A stretch of DNA of 63,788 nt from assembly GCA_017938435.1 (NCBI GenBank), contig JAGBBO010000027.1, forward strand, positions 66,264 to 130,051, read 5' to 3'. Both the position numbers and the translations under genes were made by a program. Numbering within the stretch: the first letter of the stretch is position 1; each line of letters begins with the position of its first letter. Shown here piece by piece: positions 16,081 to 25,145 of the stretch. The notes beneath the pieces are model-generated. The model had not been told where the DNA came from, made no database searches, and worked only from the letters and a program-made list of their open reading frames with translations. This DNA comes from Alphaproteobacteria bacterium (GTDB taxonomy: Bacteria; Pseudomonadota; Alphaproteobacteria; Rs-D84; CACZYB01).

Positions 16081-18001
16081 AAATTTTTGCTTCTGTTTTC
16101 AATGTGTTAACAAAGTCTATTAAGCTTAAAGTTTCTTGTTTATCGCTACCAATTCTTCTAATTGTAACGGTTTCAGCCTCAGATTCTTTATCTCCAATTA
16201 CTGCAATAACAGGAATTTTCGAAGTAGAATGTTGACGAACTTTATAACTAATTTTTTCCTTGCTTATATCCAAAATAGTTGAAATTCCAGCATCCTTCAA
16301 CACTTTGTTAACTTTTTCGGCATACGCAACGGTATTTTCCGAAACTGTTGCAATCGCAACCTGAACCGGAGAAAGCCAAAGTGGCAAATGTCCAGCAAAG
16401 TTTTCAATCAAAATACCTGTAAATCTTTCCAAACTTCCAAAAAGTGCACGATGAAGCATAATTGGACGATGTTTTTCACCATCTTGACCCACATAATTTA
16501 TATCAAAACGTTCAGGAAGATTCATATCAACCTGTAATGTTCCACATTGCCAATCACGACCAATCGCATCACGAAGAACAAATTCTAATTTTGGACCATA
16601 AAACGCACCTTCCCCAGGGAAAATTGTATATTCATATCCATGATGTTCAAGTGAGTTTGCCAATGCCTTTTCAGTCATATCCCAAACTTCATCAGAACCA
16701 ATTCTTTTCTCTGGACGTGTAGAAAGTTTAATACGAACATTATCAAAACCAAACTCCTTATATATTTCCATAATAAGTTTGATAACTCTGATACATTCTT
16801 CTTCCATCTGTTCGCGTGTGCAGAAAATATGAGCATCATCTTGAGTAAATTCACGAACACGAAGAAGTCCATGCAAAGCACCAGAAGGCTCATATCTATC
16901 AACTTTACCAAATTCTGCCATACGAATAGGCAAATCACGATAGCTACGAATTCCTTGTTTATAAATCAAAACACCACCAGGACAATTCATAGGTTTCACA
17001 GCAAATTCTGTATCTTCATCTTGAACAGTTGCAGTATACATATTGTGTTTATATTTATCCCAATGTCCAGATGTTTCCCAAAGAACTCTGTTCATAATAG
17101 TTGGTGTTGAAACTTCAACATAACCATTATTCATTTGTTTATTTCTCATATAAGAAATAAGTTTTTGGAAAAGTGTCCATCCCTTTGGATGCCAAAAAAC
17201 AGTTCCAGGAGCATAATCAGGTTCAAAATGGAATAAATCCATTGCAACACCGATTTTTCTGTGATCTCTTTTTTCCGCTTCTTCTTGCATCTTAATATAT
17301 TCTTCTAACTCAGCCTTACTTGTCCATGCAGTAGCATAAATTCTTTGAAGCATTTTGTTTTTAACATCACCACGCCAATATGCACCAGCAACAGACAAAA
17401 GTTTAAACCCATCAGCACATATTTTTGATGTAGATGGAACATGTGGACCACGGCAAAGATCTGTAAACTCACCTTGAGTATACATACTTACTTCACTTAC
17501 ACCATTTTTTTCCAAATCATTGATAAGTTCAACCTTATAAGATTCTCCATTCTGTAAAAAGAATTTTTTTGCATCCGTTGTTGATAAATCTTTTCTTACA
17601 ATAGCATGATTTTCAGAAATAATTTTTGCCATTTCTTTTTCTATTTTTGCAAAATCTTCTGATGTGATTTTATCTTCACAATCTATATCATAATAAAAAC
17701 CATTTTCTATTGCAGGACCAATAGCAAATTTTGCATTTGGATAAATTCTTTTAATAGCCTGTGCCATAACATGAGCACAAGAATGTCTTAACAAAGGCAA
17801 AACTTCTTTATCTTTTGCGGTAATGATAGTTACAGTTCCATCAGTGGTAATAGTTGCATTCAAATCTAAATATTTATCATTAAATTTAATAAACAAAGCA
17901 GATTTTGCAAGAGAAGGAGAAATAGAGTTTGCAATCTCTAATCCCGTAATTCCATTATCAAAATCCTTTTGTTTTCCATCAGGAAATGTAATTTTAATCA
18001 T
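16079..18001 (-). CDS. thrS: Threonyl-tRNA synthetase
   Basis: 640 aa, normal length. Order: N-terminal TGS (1-60), editing domain with HxxxH (H73, H77) and DLCRGPH, class II catalytic core with zinc ligands (Cys in MNCPGG near 338, His in DDAHIF near 388, His in MLHRALFG near 513), and the C-terminal anticodon-binding domain from about 540. All catalytic and editing residues seem present. SD AAAGG before ATG. A single-gene unit on the minus strand. Confidence 0.96.
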   Translation of the reverse strand: MIKITFPDGKQKDFDNGITGLEIANSISPSLAKSALFIKFNDKYLDLNATITTDGTVTIITAKDKEVLPLLRHSCAHVMAQAIKRIYPNAKFAIGPAIENGFYYDIDCEDKITSEDFAKIEKEMAKIISENHAIVRKDLSTTDAKKFFLQNGESYKVELINDLEKNGVSEVSMYTQGEFTDLCRGPHVPSTSKICADGFKLLSVAGAYWRGDVKNKMLQRIYATAWTSKAELEEYIKMQEEAEKRDHRKIGVAMDLFHFEPDYAPGTVFWHPKGWTLFQKLISYMRNKQMNNGYVEVSTPTIMNRVLWETSGHWDKYKHNMYTATVQDEDTEFAVKPMNCPGGVLIYKQGIRSYRDLPIRMAEFGKVDRYEPSGALHGLLRVREFTQDDAHIFCTREQMEEECIRVIKLIMEIYKEFGFDNVRIKLSTRPEKRIGSDEVWDMTEKALANSLEHHGYEYTIFPGEGAFYGPKLEFVLRDAIGRDWQCGTLQVDMNLPERFDINYVGQDGEKHRPIMLHRALFGSLERFTGILIENFAGHLPLWLSPVQVAIATVSENTVAYAEKVNKVLKDAGISTILDISKEKISYKVRQHSTSKIPVIAVIGDKESEAETVTIRRIGSDKQETLSLIDFVNTLKTEAKI

Positions 18002-18092
18002 TTTTAACGCCTTTCATTTTTAAGATATATCTACACCGAGATATCTTCCCATTATAATATTATATAGCAAAAAAACAAGGGAAAAATTCACT

Positions 18093-19949
18093 TTAATGCA
18101 CAATTACATAAGTCATCAAAGTTTTAAAAATTTTGGCTGGAATAGTTCCACCATAACTAGCATTTGACATAGGCGTATTATCATCATTTCCAATCCAAAC
18201 CCCAGCGGTATAATTCGGAGTATAACCAATAAACCAAGCATCCCTATTGTTTTGGCTGGTTCCTGTCTTACCAAAAACCATTTCGCCAGCAATATTTGCA
18301 TTTGCACCAGTTCCCCCCTCAATCACACTTCTAAGCATAGAATTCATAGTATTGACATTTTCTTCTGATATAAGTCTTCCAACACCGCTACCTTTTCTTT
18401 CATAAATAATATCCCCAGTCGAAGTTGTAATTTTTCTTATTGAATGAGGTATCACACCATAACCTTTATTTGCAAATGTTGCATAAGCCGAAGATAAATC
18501 CAAAAGTGTTGTTTCCGATGTCCCAAGAATAATTGAATAATCGTTATTTAATCTATCAACAAGCCCTAGTTTATGTGCTGTTTTTACAATATTTGATAAA
18601 CCAATAATTCTTGCTATTTGAACAGGAACAGTATTTAAAGATTTTTCTAATGCAACTGCCATAGTCACAGTTCCCAAATACTTATCATCATGATTTTTTG
18701 GAGTCCATTCTCCAATAGATGTAAGTTTATCCTCAAATTCATCCTCTGGTTTTAAACCATATTCCACCCCAGCAAGATACACAAATGGTTTAAATATTGA
18801 ACCAGGTTGTCTTTTCATCTGAGTAACACGATTAAATTGACTTTGGGTATAATCACTTCCTCCAATCATACTTAAAATTTCACCCTGATTATTCAAAATT
18901 ACACTAGCAACCTGAGAAAATTTATACTTTTCCCCATCATTATTCAAATAACTTTTTATAACATTTTCAGCAGTTTTTTGAACTTTATTATCAAGTGTAG
19001 TATATACAATCACATCCGTATCCACCGCACCAATTATTGAATTAAAATTATCCATTGTATAGTCAACAAAATATCTTGTTTGATTAGATGTAAAACTTTT
19101 CTTTTGATATTGATAATTTGAATAAGTTTCATATTCATCTTTTGAAATATATCCTTGTTCATACATAAGTTTTAAAACAACCCGCATTCTGTTAAGTGAA
19201 GCATCAAGATTTTTCATAGGATTAAGTTTTGATGGAGCTTTTAACATTCCTGCAAGTATTGCTGCTTCTGCAATATTTAAATCATAAACTGATTTTCCAA
19301 ATATTGTTTCCGAAGCAATAGAAATTCCATATTTTCCACCAACCAAAGAAACCCTATTCAAATAAAGAGAAAGTATATGATTTTTTGTTAATTTATTTTC
19401 AAGCCACAATGTAAGCATAACTTCTTGTATTTTTCGTTTAATAGAACGCTCTCTTGAAAGGAAGATATTTTTTGCTAATTGTTGAGTAATAGTACTTCCT
19501 CCCTGTGCTGTTCTATTTGCCTTTATATTGTTATAAATCGCACGAAAAAGCCCCCTAATATCAACGCCACAATGTTCAAAAAAGCGTTTATCCTCTGTCG
19601 CAACAACAGCCTGCCAAATATGTTTTGGCAATTTTTCAACTTCTACTGTATCCCCATACAAATCATTTATTGATGTAATTTTTTCACCACTTCTATCTAG
19701 TATAGTAATACTTGGAGATCTTGTTTGATTCATAATACTCTCTATATTAGGAAGAGTTAATGCCAAATATACTAATAATACAGATAAAGCAATCCCTGAC
19801 CAAATTCCTGCAATAAACAAATAATAAAAAATTTTCCGCCAAATACTAACTGTATCATAAGAAACCCCATTTATTTTTCCATAATAAGCAGGGCCACAAT
19901 GATATGCCTTACAACCTTTCGAAAGTCTATATTTAAATTTTTGTTTCAT
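18093..19949 (-). CDS. Class A penicillin-binding protein (PBP1A-like)
   Basis: 618 aa bifunctional peptidoglycan synthase. Short cytoplasmic head, membrane anchor at about 43-66, glycosyltransferase 51 domain (catalytic E119 in ATEDKRFFEH, GGSTITQQLAKN), then transpeptidase with SxxK (S384-K387 in GSIFK), SLN (KSLNTVP) and KTG (FGKTGTS). Both active sites look intact. Shorter than E. coli PBP1A (850 aa), lacking its extra domain. The ATG overlaps the folD stop by one base (TAATG), so translation is coupled to folD. Exact subclass (1A, 1C or 2D-like) is uncertain. Confidence 0.9.
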   Translation of the reverse strand: MKQKFKYRLSKGCKAYHCGPAYYGKINGVSYDTVSIWRKIFYYLFIAGIWSGIALSVLLVYLALTLPNIESIMNQTRSPSITILDRSGEKITSINDLYGDTVEVEKLPKHIWQAVVATEDKRFFEHCGVDIRGLFRAIYNNIKANRTAQGGSTITQQLAKNIFLSRERSIKRKIQEVMLTLWLENKLTKNHILSLYLNRVSLVGGKYGISIASETIFGKSVYDLNIAEAAILAGMLKAPSKLNPMKNLDASLNRMRVVLKLMYEQGYISKDEYETYSNYQYQKKSFTSNQTRYFVDYTMDNFNSIIGAVDTDVIVYTTLDNKVQKTAENVIKSYLNNDGEKYKFSQVASVILNNQGEILSMIGGSDYTQSQFNRVTQMKRQPGSIFKPFVYLAGVEYGLKPEDEFEDKLTSIGEWTPKNHDDKYLGTVTMAVALEKSLNTVPVQIARIIGLSNIVKTAHKLGLVDRLNNDYSIILGTSETTLLDLSSAYATFANKGYGVIPHSIRKITTSTGDIIYERKGSGVGRLISEENVNTMNSMLRSVIEGGTGANANIAGEMVFGKTGTSQNNRDAWFIGYTPNYTAGVWIGNDDNTPMSNASYGGTIPAKIFKTLMTYVIVH

Positions 19950-20797
19950 TATTTTTTATTTTGTTTTCTATATGCAGTTATTGTATTTTGCAAAAGCATT
20001 GCTATTGTCATAGGTCCAACCCCCCCAGGCACCGGAGTAATAAGGCTTGTTTTTTTTGAAACTTTTTCAAAATCAACATCACCAATCCATTTTTTATTTT
20101 TTTCATCTCGTATCATAGCAACATCAATAACAACAGCACCTTGTTTTATATGCTTTTCTGTAACTAATTTTCTTTTTCCAACAGCAGATATAACTATATC
20201 AGCCTTAGATGTAATATCCTTTAAATTTTTAGTTTTTGAATGACATTGTATCACTGTTGCATCATTCAAAGTCAAAAGTTGAGCCATTGGTTTTCCTACA
20301 ATATTTGATCTACCAATTACAACTGCTAAACTACCGGAAAGTTTTACTTTATACTCCTTCAACATCTCCATAATACCTAACGGTGTACAAGGAACAAGTG
20401 AAGGTTTTCCAACAGATAAAAGACCTTTATTATAAATAGTAAAACCATCCACATCTTTTTCTGGATTTATTGCATTTATAACATCAAACTCATTTATATG
20501 TCTAGGAAGAGGTAGTTGAACCAAAATTCCATTAACTTTTTTATCTTTATTAAGTTTTTTTATAATCTTCAAAAGTTTTTCCTGAGTTATATCTGAACAA
20601 AGCCTTATTACCTCAGACTTTATTCCAATCTCTTGTGCATACTTTGCTTTATTTTTTACATAAATTTGTGATGCAGGATTATCGCCCACCAAAATAACTG
20701 TCAACTTTGGTGTTTTTTTCAAGGTCAAAACTTCTTTTTTTAATCTATTTCTTACTTTTTCAGCAAGTTTTTTACCATCTATCAACTTTACTGTCAT
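19949..20797 (-). CDS. folD: Methylenetetrahydrofolate dehydrogenase/cyclohydrolase
   Basis: 282 aa bifunctional enzyme interconverting 5,10-methylene-, methenyl- and 10-formyl-tetrahydrofolate with NADP. Catalytic Y46 and K50 lie in IYVKNK, the Rossmann region holds VVIGRSNIVGKP, and the C-terminal signature is PVPGGVGPMT. SD AAGGGGA precedes ATG. It is the first gene of a folD-PBP pair and is divergent from grpE. Confidence 0.95.
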   Translation of the reverse strand: MTVKLIDGKKLAEKVRNRLKKEVLTLKKTPKLTVILVGDNPASQIYVKNKAKYAQEIGIKSEVIRLCSDITQEKLLKIIKKLNKDKKVNGILVQLPLPRHINEFDVINAINPEKDVDGFTIYNKGLLSVGKPSLVPCTPLGIMEMLKEYKVKLSGSLAVVIGRSNIVGKPMAQLLTLNDATVIQCHSKTKNLKDITSKADIVISAVGKRKLVTEKHIKQGAVVIDVAMIRDEKNKKWIGDVDFEKVSKKTSLITPVPGGVGPMTIAMLLQNTITAYRKQNKK

Positions 20798-20861
20798 TTA
20801 CATTCCCCTTACCATAGAAAGTATAACAAACTTTCAAATATTTTAAAAGTCTTTTTTAACT

Positions 20862-20890
20862 CTTGAAAAAAATATATTTTAAGACTATCT
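20862..20890 (+). promoter_or_regulatory. RpoH (heat-shock sigma)-like promoter of grpE
   Basis: CTTGAAA at 20862-20868 matches the sigma-32 -35. An 18-base gap from CTTG leads to ACTATCT (20884-20890), close to the alphaproteobacterial RpoH -10 consensus CYTATNT. Placement 42 bases before the grpE start fits a heat-shock gene. Confidence 0.65.
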
Positions 20891-20931
20891 ATATAACATA
20901 AGATAATTTTATATTCAGAAAGGAAAAAGAT

Positions 20932-21543
20932 ATGTCAAAAAAAGATAAAGAACAAAAACATTTTGAAAACAATAATATGAAAAAAGAAGAAAATTGTTGC
21001 GGTAAATGTCACAAAAACGATAAACACGAATGTCATTGCCACGAAAAATGTGAAAACTGTTCTTGTTCAAAACCTGAATGCGAAAAAGAGATTGATAAGA
21101 TACAAAATCTAACTGCCCAAGTCGAAGAATGGCAAAATAAATACTTGCGTGCATATGCTGATGCCGAAAATTCAAAACGTCGTTCAGAAATTGATGCAAA
21201 AAATCTTGTTGATTACAAAATTTCAAATTTTGCCCGTGATATGCTTCCTCTTTTTGATAATCTTTCTTTGGCAATCGCTTCTATAAAAGACAGCGTTGAT
21301 GAAAATGTTTTAACTGGATTAAAGGCTGTTATGTCAAATTTTGAAACTTCACTTAATCGCAATGGTATAACTAAAATCGAAACTATTGGAAAAGATTTTG
21401 ACCCTGCCCTACATCGTGTTGTTTCACAAATTGAATCCGATGCCAAACCTGATTCCATTATCCAAGAATTTCAATCAGGTTGGAAACTTGGCGACAAAGT
21501 AATACGCGAGGCTATGGTTGCAACTGCTAAACCTAAAAAATAG
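20932..21543 (+). CDS. grpE: GrpE nucleotide exchange factor with Cys/His-rich N-terminal extension
   Basis: 203 aa. Residues ~52-200 are a normal GrpE: long dimerising helix, then the beta domain with IETIGKDFDPALHRVV and the C-terminal GWKLGDKVIREAMV. GrpE drives ADP release from DnaK. Residues 22-50 hold nine Cys (22, 23, 26, 34, 36, 40, 43, 45, 50) and four His (27, 32, 35, 37), a metal- or redox-binding-like head not part of standard GrpE. The gene has an RpoH-like promoter, SD AAAGGAAA, and overlaps yraN by 26 bases. No dnaK or dnaJ is adjacent. Confidence 0.93.
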   Translation: MSKKDKEQKHFENNNMKKEENCCGKCHKNDKHECHCHEKCENCSCSKPECEKEIDKIQNLTAQVEEWQNKYLRAYADAENSKRRSEIDAKNLVDYKISNFARDMLPLFDNLSLAIASIKDSVDENVLTGLKAVMSNFETSLNRNGITKIETIGKDFDPALHRVVSQIESDAKPDSIIQEFQSGWKLGDKVIREAMVATAKPKK

Positions 21544-21892
21544 TTATTATTCCGGTAAATTTTCCGAATTTATCGCAAAAGTATTTTTAATACTTAAAGG
21601 ATATCGTATAATTTCTTCACGATACAGTGCAATTCGTGGATCTCAAGCTGGGGAAATTGACATTATTGCAAAACATCATCGCACTATTGTTTTTATCGAA
21701 GTAAAAAAACGAACTAGTATTGATTTAGCAAAAGAAGTAATTTTTTCGCGTCAACAAAAACGAATTTATCATTCCGCAGAAATATTTCTTGCAAAAAATA
21801 AAAAATATCAAAATTTTGACTGTAGATTTGATGCAATTTGTTTTGATAAATATTTTCGTTTTACCCATATAAAAAACGCTTGGGGATTATAG
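21518..21892 (+). CDS. yraN: YraN/UPF0102 family endonuclease-like protein
   Basis: 124 aa, restriction-endonuclease-like fold. The family core is visible: LKGYRIISSRY, GSQAGEIDIIAKH and IVFIEVKKR (acidic residues plus Lys of a PD-(D/E)xK site). Function is not established; usually near rsmI. The start is a TTG at 21518 inside grpE, with GAGG at 21508-21511. No good ATG is available before the conserved part. Translation is probably coupled to grpE. Confidence 0.85.
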   Translation: MQLLNLKNSYYSGKFSEFIAKVFLILKGYRIISSRYSAIRGSQAGEIDIIAKHHRTIVFIEVKKRTSIDLAKEVIFSRQQKRIYHSAEIFLAKNKKYQNFDCRFDAICFDKYFRFTHIKNAWGL

Positions 21893-21960
21893 GAATATTG
21901 TATTATTGCCAAATTATTCTTCATTTATATAATTCATTTTATGGATTAAAGGGGTAAGAA

Positions 21961-22506
21961 ATGAAGAAATTTTTATTTTTACTTAGTATGCTTGTTGCAC
22001 TATCAAAAACATCAAATGCCGTATCTTTTTATTCTGGGATAAGCCTTGGTGAATCAAAGGCAAAATTTGATAACATAAATCTTGATAATAAACGAGCTTT
22101 TACCTTTTCGCTTGGTTCTTCATTTTCAATTCCCCTATTTCCAATCAGGGTTGAAAGTGAATATTTAAAATATAACAGTAAAAAAGAAATTTACGATGTC
22201 CAAACTTATGGATATGGATTAAACACCTATGTAAACCTTCCACTTTTACCAATACTTGTTCCATATATTGGACTTGGACTTTCGTATTTAAAGGAAAAAA
22301 TAAGCAATAATGATACCGACATAGAAAAAAAATCCGATTGGAAAATAGTTCCACAATACATCATAGGCCTTGATTTAGATTTACCCACAGTCGTTTTTGC
22401 CGGCAGTATGGAATATCGCTACATAAATACAAATTTTGAATTCAATAACGAAAAAAAAGATTCAAAATATCATGTATTCCTTTTCAAAACTCGATTAAAA
22501 TTTTAA
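21961..22506 (+). CDS. Small outer-membrane beta-barrel protein
   Basis: 181 aa with a signal peptide ending near SKTSNA. Alternating hydrophobic strands follow and the chain ends in KTRLKF, an aromatic C-terminus typical of barrels inserted by BamA. About 8 strands would fit this size (OmpA/OmpW-like). It is clearly related to the next gene (shared GxSKAKFD, PLxPIRxEvE, LPLLPI and SDWKIVPQY/SDWQVVPQY), so the pair is a tandem duplication. Confidence 0.82.
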   Translation: MKKFLFLLSMLVALSKTSNAVSFYSGISLGESKAKFDNINLDNKRAFTFSLGSSFSIPLFPIRVESEYLKYNSKKEIYDVQTYGYGLNTYVNLPLLPILVPYIGLGLSYLKEKISNNDTDIEKKSDWKIVPQYIIGLDLDLPTVVFAGSMEYRYINTNFEFNNEKKDSKYHVFLFKTRLKF

Positions 22507-22523
22507 GCATAAAATCTTATTTA

Positions 22524-22551
22524 TTGACTATATTTCAATTTCCTTTATAAT
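22524..22551 (+). promoter_or_regulatory. Promoter of the second beta-barrel gene
   Basis: -35 TTGACT (22524-22529), 16-base spacer, perfect -10 TATAAT (22546-22551). Confidence 0.75.
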
Positions 22552-22597
22552 TAAAGGGATAGAGTTAACCTCTATAACCTAAAAAAAGGAGAATATT

Positions 22598-23134
22598 ATG
22601 AATAAAAAAGTATTATCATTAAGTTTAGCAGGCCTTATCTTGGCATCTGCAAATGCAAACGCATTTTATGTTGGTGCTGGTGTTGGTTCATCAAAGGCAA
22701 AATTTGATGGCTCATCATTCGACAAGGATACAGCATTCAGTCTTTCTGCTGGTATGAGTATTCCATTGCCACTTATTCCAATACGCGGTGAAGTCGAATT
22801 ATTTAATCTAAAAAGTAGTGATGATTCTGTAACAGGAAAAATTACTGGTGCTGCTGCAAACGCATATGTTGGATTGCCACTTCTTCCAATCGTAAAACCT
22901 TATGTTGGTATGGGACTTGCATACTCACAATTAAAAGGTGATGGTGAAAAATCAGATTGGCAAGTTGTTCCACAATATATGCTTGGCTTGGATCTAAGTC
23001 TTCCACTTATCCCAGTAGCCGGCGGTATTGAATATAGATATATGGATACAAAATTTGATGGAAAAGATTTTGGCAATGATGGTGTAAAAACAAAAGTTCA
23101 CACTGTTATGATGAAAGGAAGATTCCACTTCTAA
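22598..23134 (+). CDS. Small outer-membrane beta-barrel protein (paralogue)
   Basis: 178 aa, signal peptide ending near ANANA. The barrel-type sequence ends in KGRFHF. It is a paralogue of the preceding gene; the two share strand and loop order. It has its own strong promoter, SD AAAAGGAG and terminator, so it is likely an abundant surface protein. Ligand or role unknown. Confidence 0.85.
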   Translation: MNKKVLSLSLAGLILASANANAFYVGAGVGSSKAKFDGSSFDKDTAFSLSAGMSIPLPLIPIRGEVELFNLKSSDDSVTGKITGAAANAYVGLPLLPIVKPYVGMGLAYSQLKGDGEKSDWQVVPQYMLGLDLSLPLIPVAGGIEYRYMDTKFDGKDFGNDGVKTKVHTVMMKGRFHF

Positions 23135-23151
23135 TATCTGTATAAATTAAA

Positions 23152-23181
23152 AGAAAGGGTGTCTTTACGGCACCTTTTTTT
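23152..23181 (+). terminator. Intrinsic terminator
   Basis: A stem centred on GGTG (near 23158-23161) and CACC (near 23171-23174), with flanking A/T pairs and a run of eight T. Closes the beta-barrel gene. Confidence 0.75.
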
Positions 23182-23195
23182 TATTATTCTTTAAG

Positions 23196-23225
23196 TCAGT
23201 CATTCCAGACTTAATCCGGAATCCA
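23196..23225. repeat. REP-like imperfect palindrome
   Basis: An imperfect inverted repeat with ATTCC (23202-23206) and GGAAT (23218-23222) arms around AGACTTAATCC. It resembles the GTCATTCCgg...ccGGAATcc intergenic repeats I recall from many Proteobacteria. No second copy was noticed in this window. Confidence 0.4.
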
Positions 23226-23254
23226 CAATCAAACATAAAATCCTTTTCATAATC

Positions 23255-23296
23255 TTAAAAAAATATCCCCAGAAAAACTTCCAGGGATAATTTTTA
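23255..23296 (-). terminator. Terminator of the Cys-rich surface protein gene
   Basis: TATCCC (23264-23269) pairs with GGGATA (23284-23289); the minus-strand transcript ends in a U-rich tract. It resembles the terminator after pepA at 645-679. Confidence 0.7.
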
Positions 23297-23310
23297 CTAT
23301 TAAATAATTA

Positions 23311-25036
23311 CTACTTGATTCTAGAACAGTCAGTAGCAAAGAAAGATGAGGATGGATATGTTGATCCAAGTTTTGAAGTATGATTCCTTTTAAAACTTGC
23401 ATTAGTATTACTTGCATCAGAGTAACGCGATGTTTCCCAAGTAAACTTCCATGAAGCTATATTTGTATTTGATAATAAGATATTCGAACTAGAACAATTA
23501 TTAAGCTTCTTACCAATATCAATTTCACCCAATGCTTGATAGTTTGTTGTTCCTCTATATGTTCCATTTCTAAATGAATAACCACTATCAACAGCAACCT
23601 TATAAGCCCATAATCTCAAAGCGCAATTATTTCCATCCTTTTTAAATCCGCTATTGCAAGACCATGAACAATCATTTGCTTTTCCATTTGAAGTATAGGA
23701 TGAATTTGCTGGTTTATTAGTGCAATTAGAACAACTTCCTGCATTAGATGATGACCAAGTTCCAGTTGGACATGTCAAACAACTTGACGAACCAGCAACA
23801 GAATAAGTTCCCGCAGAACATGCAGAACAACTTGATGCACCTGCAGCAGAATAAGTTCCCGCAGAACATGCAGAACAAGTTGACGAACCAGCAACAGAAT
23901 AAGTTCCCGCAGAACATGCAGAACAACTTGATGCACCTGCACTAGAATATTTTCCAGCAGCACAACTTACACAAGATGTACCGTTAAAATATTGACCTGC
24001 AACACAACTTGCCGCAGTCACAGCAGGTTTTGAACAAGCACCATTTAACAAATTATAACCTGTTTGGCAACTCAATACCTTACCAGTTTTTGAATCACAT
24101 GTCGCAACACCAGTTGTCAAACAACTTGTGCAAGATTTTGAACCTGCAACTGCCCACTGACCTGTTGGACATGCAGAACAACTTGTTGCATCAGTTGAAC
24201 TTGAATATTTTCCAGCAGGACATGGTGTACATGTTGTTGAATTTGCCTTATATGTTCCAGGTCTGCATGTCACTGATGCAGGAGCAGGAGCAGGAACCGG
24301 TGCCGGTGCCGGTGCAGGAGCAGGTACAGATACAGATGCTATTCCTGTCGATTCGCTTTTACTTGTTGAAACTACACTACCATCTGACACACAAGCACTT
24401 TCACTTGTTGAACCATAAGGAGATGTTGTTCCATCAGGACATTTATTACATTGTGCGATATAATTATCACTCATACCCTTTAATTGTGCAGAATAATAAC
24501 CTTCCTTGCATCCCAAAATATATGCACTACCTGAATCCAAACCATAATCTTCCATAATTTCTTGGCTTGCTTTTTTTGGTGTTGCATTTGTTGGAACAGA
24601 ACACGCATCATCTGTATTTGGATTTAAATAAGATGACTTGTCCGCTTTTTCAAGTGGTTCATTCAAAGGACAAATTTCATATCCATCTACACAAGCATTT
24701 TTCTTTTCAATATAACCATCTTCGCATTGGAAAACAACTGCTTCACCCGCATCAATCCATGATGCTTTTTTTAACGAAGAAGATGAATCCCATGGCTGTT
24801 CTTCTGCATTGTCAGGAATACTACAAGTCTTCTTTCTTGCATAATAATATTGATCTTCATCAGCCTTAAATGCAATAACTCTACCAACAGGACAAACTTT
24901 TCCTGCTCGACGATGTTGTTTTTCCTCTCTTTGCAACAGACAAACTTGCATCAAGAACCAACGCTGCCGAAGCCAATAATGAAATGAATAAATATAAAGA
25001 TTTTTTAGACTTTTTCTCCTTACACAACTTTTGCAT
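23311..25036 (-). pseudogene. Cys-rich repeat surface protein with a frameshift after the signal peptide
   Basis: About 570 aa if the frame is restored. The main frame runs from 23311 to 25050, but its first ~50 residues are nonsense-like and its ATG at 25050 lacks an SD. In another frame, an ATG at 25036 with GGGAG encodes a clear signal peptide (MQKLCKEKKSKK then SLYLFISLLASAALV) that stops at 24881. One extra base between about 24898 and 24935, for example in an A4 or A5 run, would join the two. The body has many Cys in EGF/GCC2-like modules (CxACxAGTYS), an Ala-Pro linker, and three 16-residue repeats. Either phase-variable, broken, or an assembly error. Confidence 0.75.
23770..23955 (-). 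repeat. 48-bp tandem repeats coding Cys-rich 16-residue units
   Basis: The segment TTCCCGCAGAACATGCAGAA recurs at 23808, 23856 and 23904, exactly 48 bases apart, with a degenerate unit before and after. Each unit encodes a CSACSAGTYSxAGxSS-type module. Neighbours differ mainly in alternation of V/A and S/A residues. Such repeats can expand or contract by slippage. Confidence 0.9.
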
Positions 25037-25084
25037 ACTTTTTCTCCCATAAAACAAATGTCGTGATAATAATCAAAGTCCCAA

Positions 25085-25101
25085 TTTAGACTAAATCTAA
25101 A
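25085..25101. promoter_or_regulatory. Inverted repeat upstream of the Cys-rich gene
   Basis: TTTAGA (25085-25090) and TCTAAA (25096-25101) with a 5-base spacer, about 50 bases before the surface-protein start. Could be an operator; too short to be sure. Confidence 0.3.
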
Positions 25102-25145
25102 CAGTTAATATTTTAAATCATTCTTTAAAATTTTACAACAAAAAA

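Noticed and set aside
23770-23960. CRISPR array (regular 48-bp repeats)
   Set aside because: The repeats lie in frame inside a coding region, have no unique spacers and encode protein modules. No Cas genes are present.
24009-24557. A 182-aa plus-strand protein
   Set aside because: It is antisense to the Cys-rich gene, His/Gln/Leu-rich, and arises from the repeat codons.
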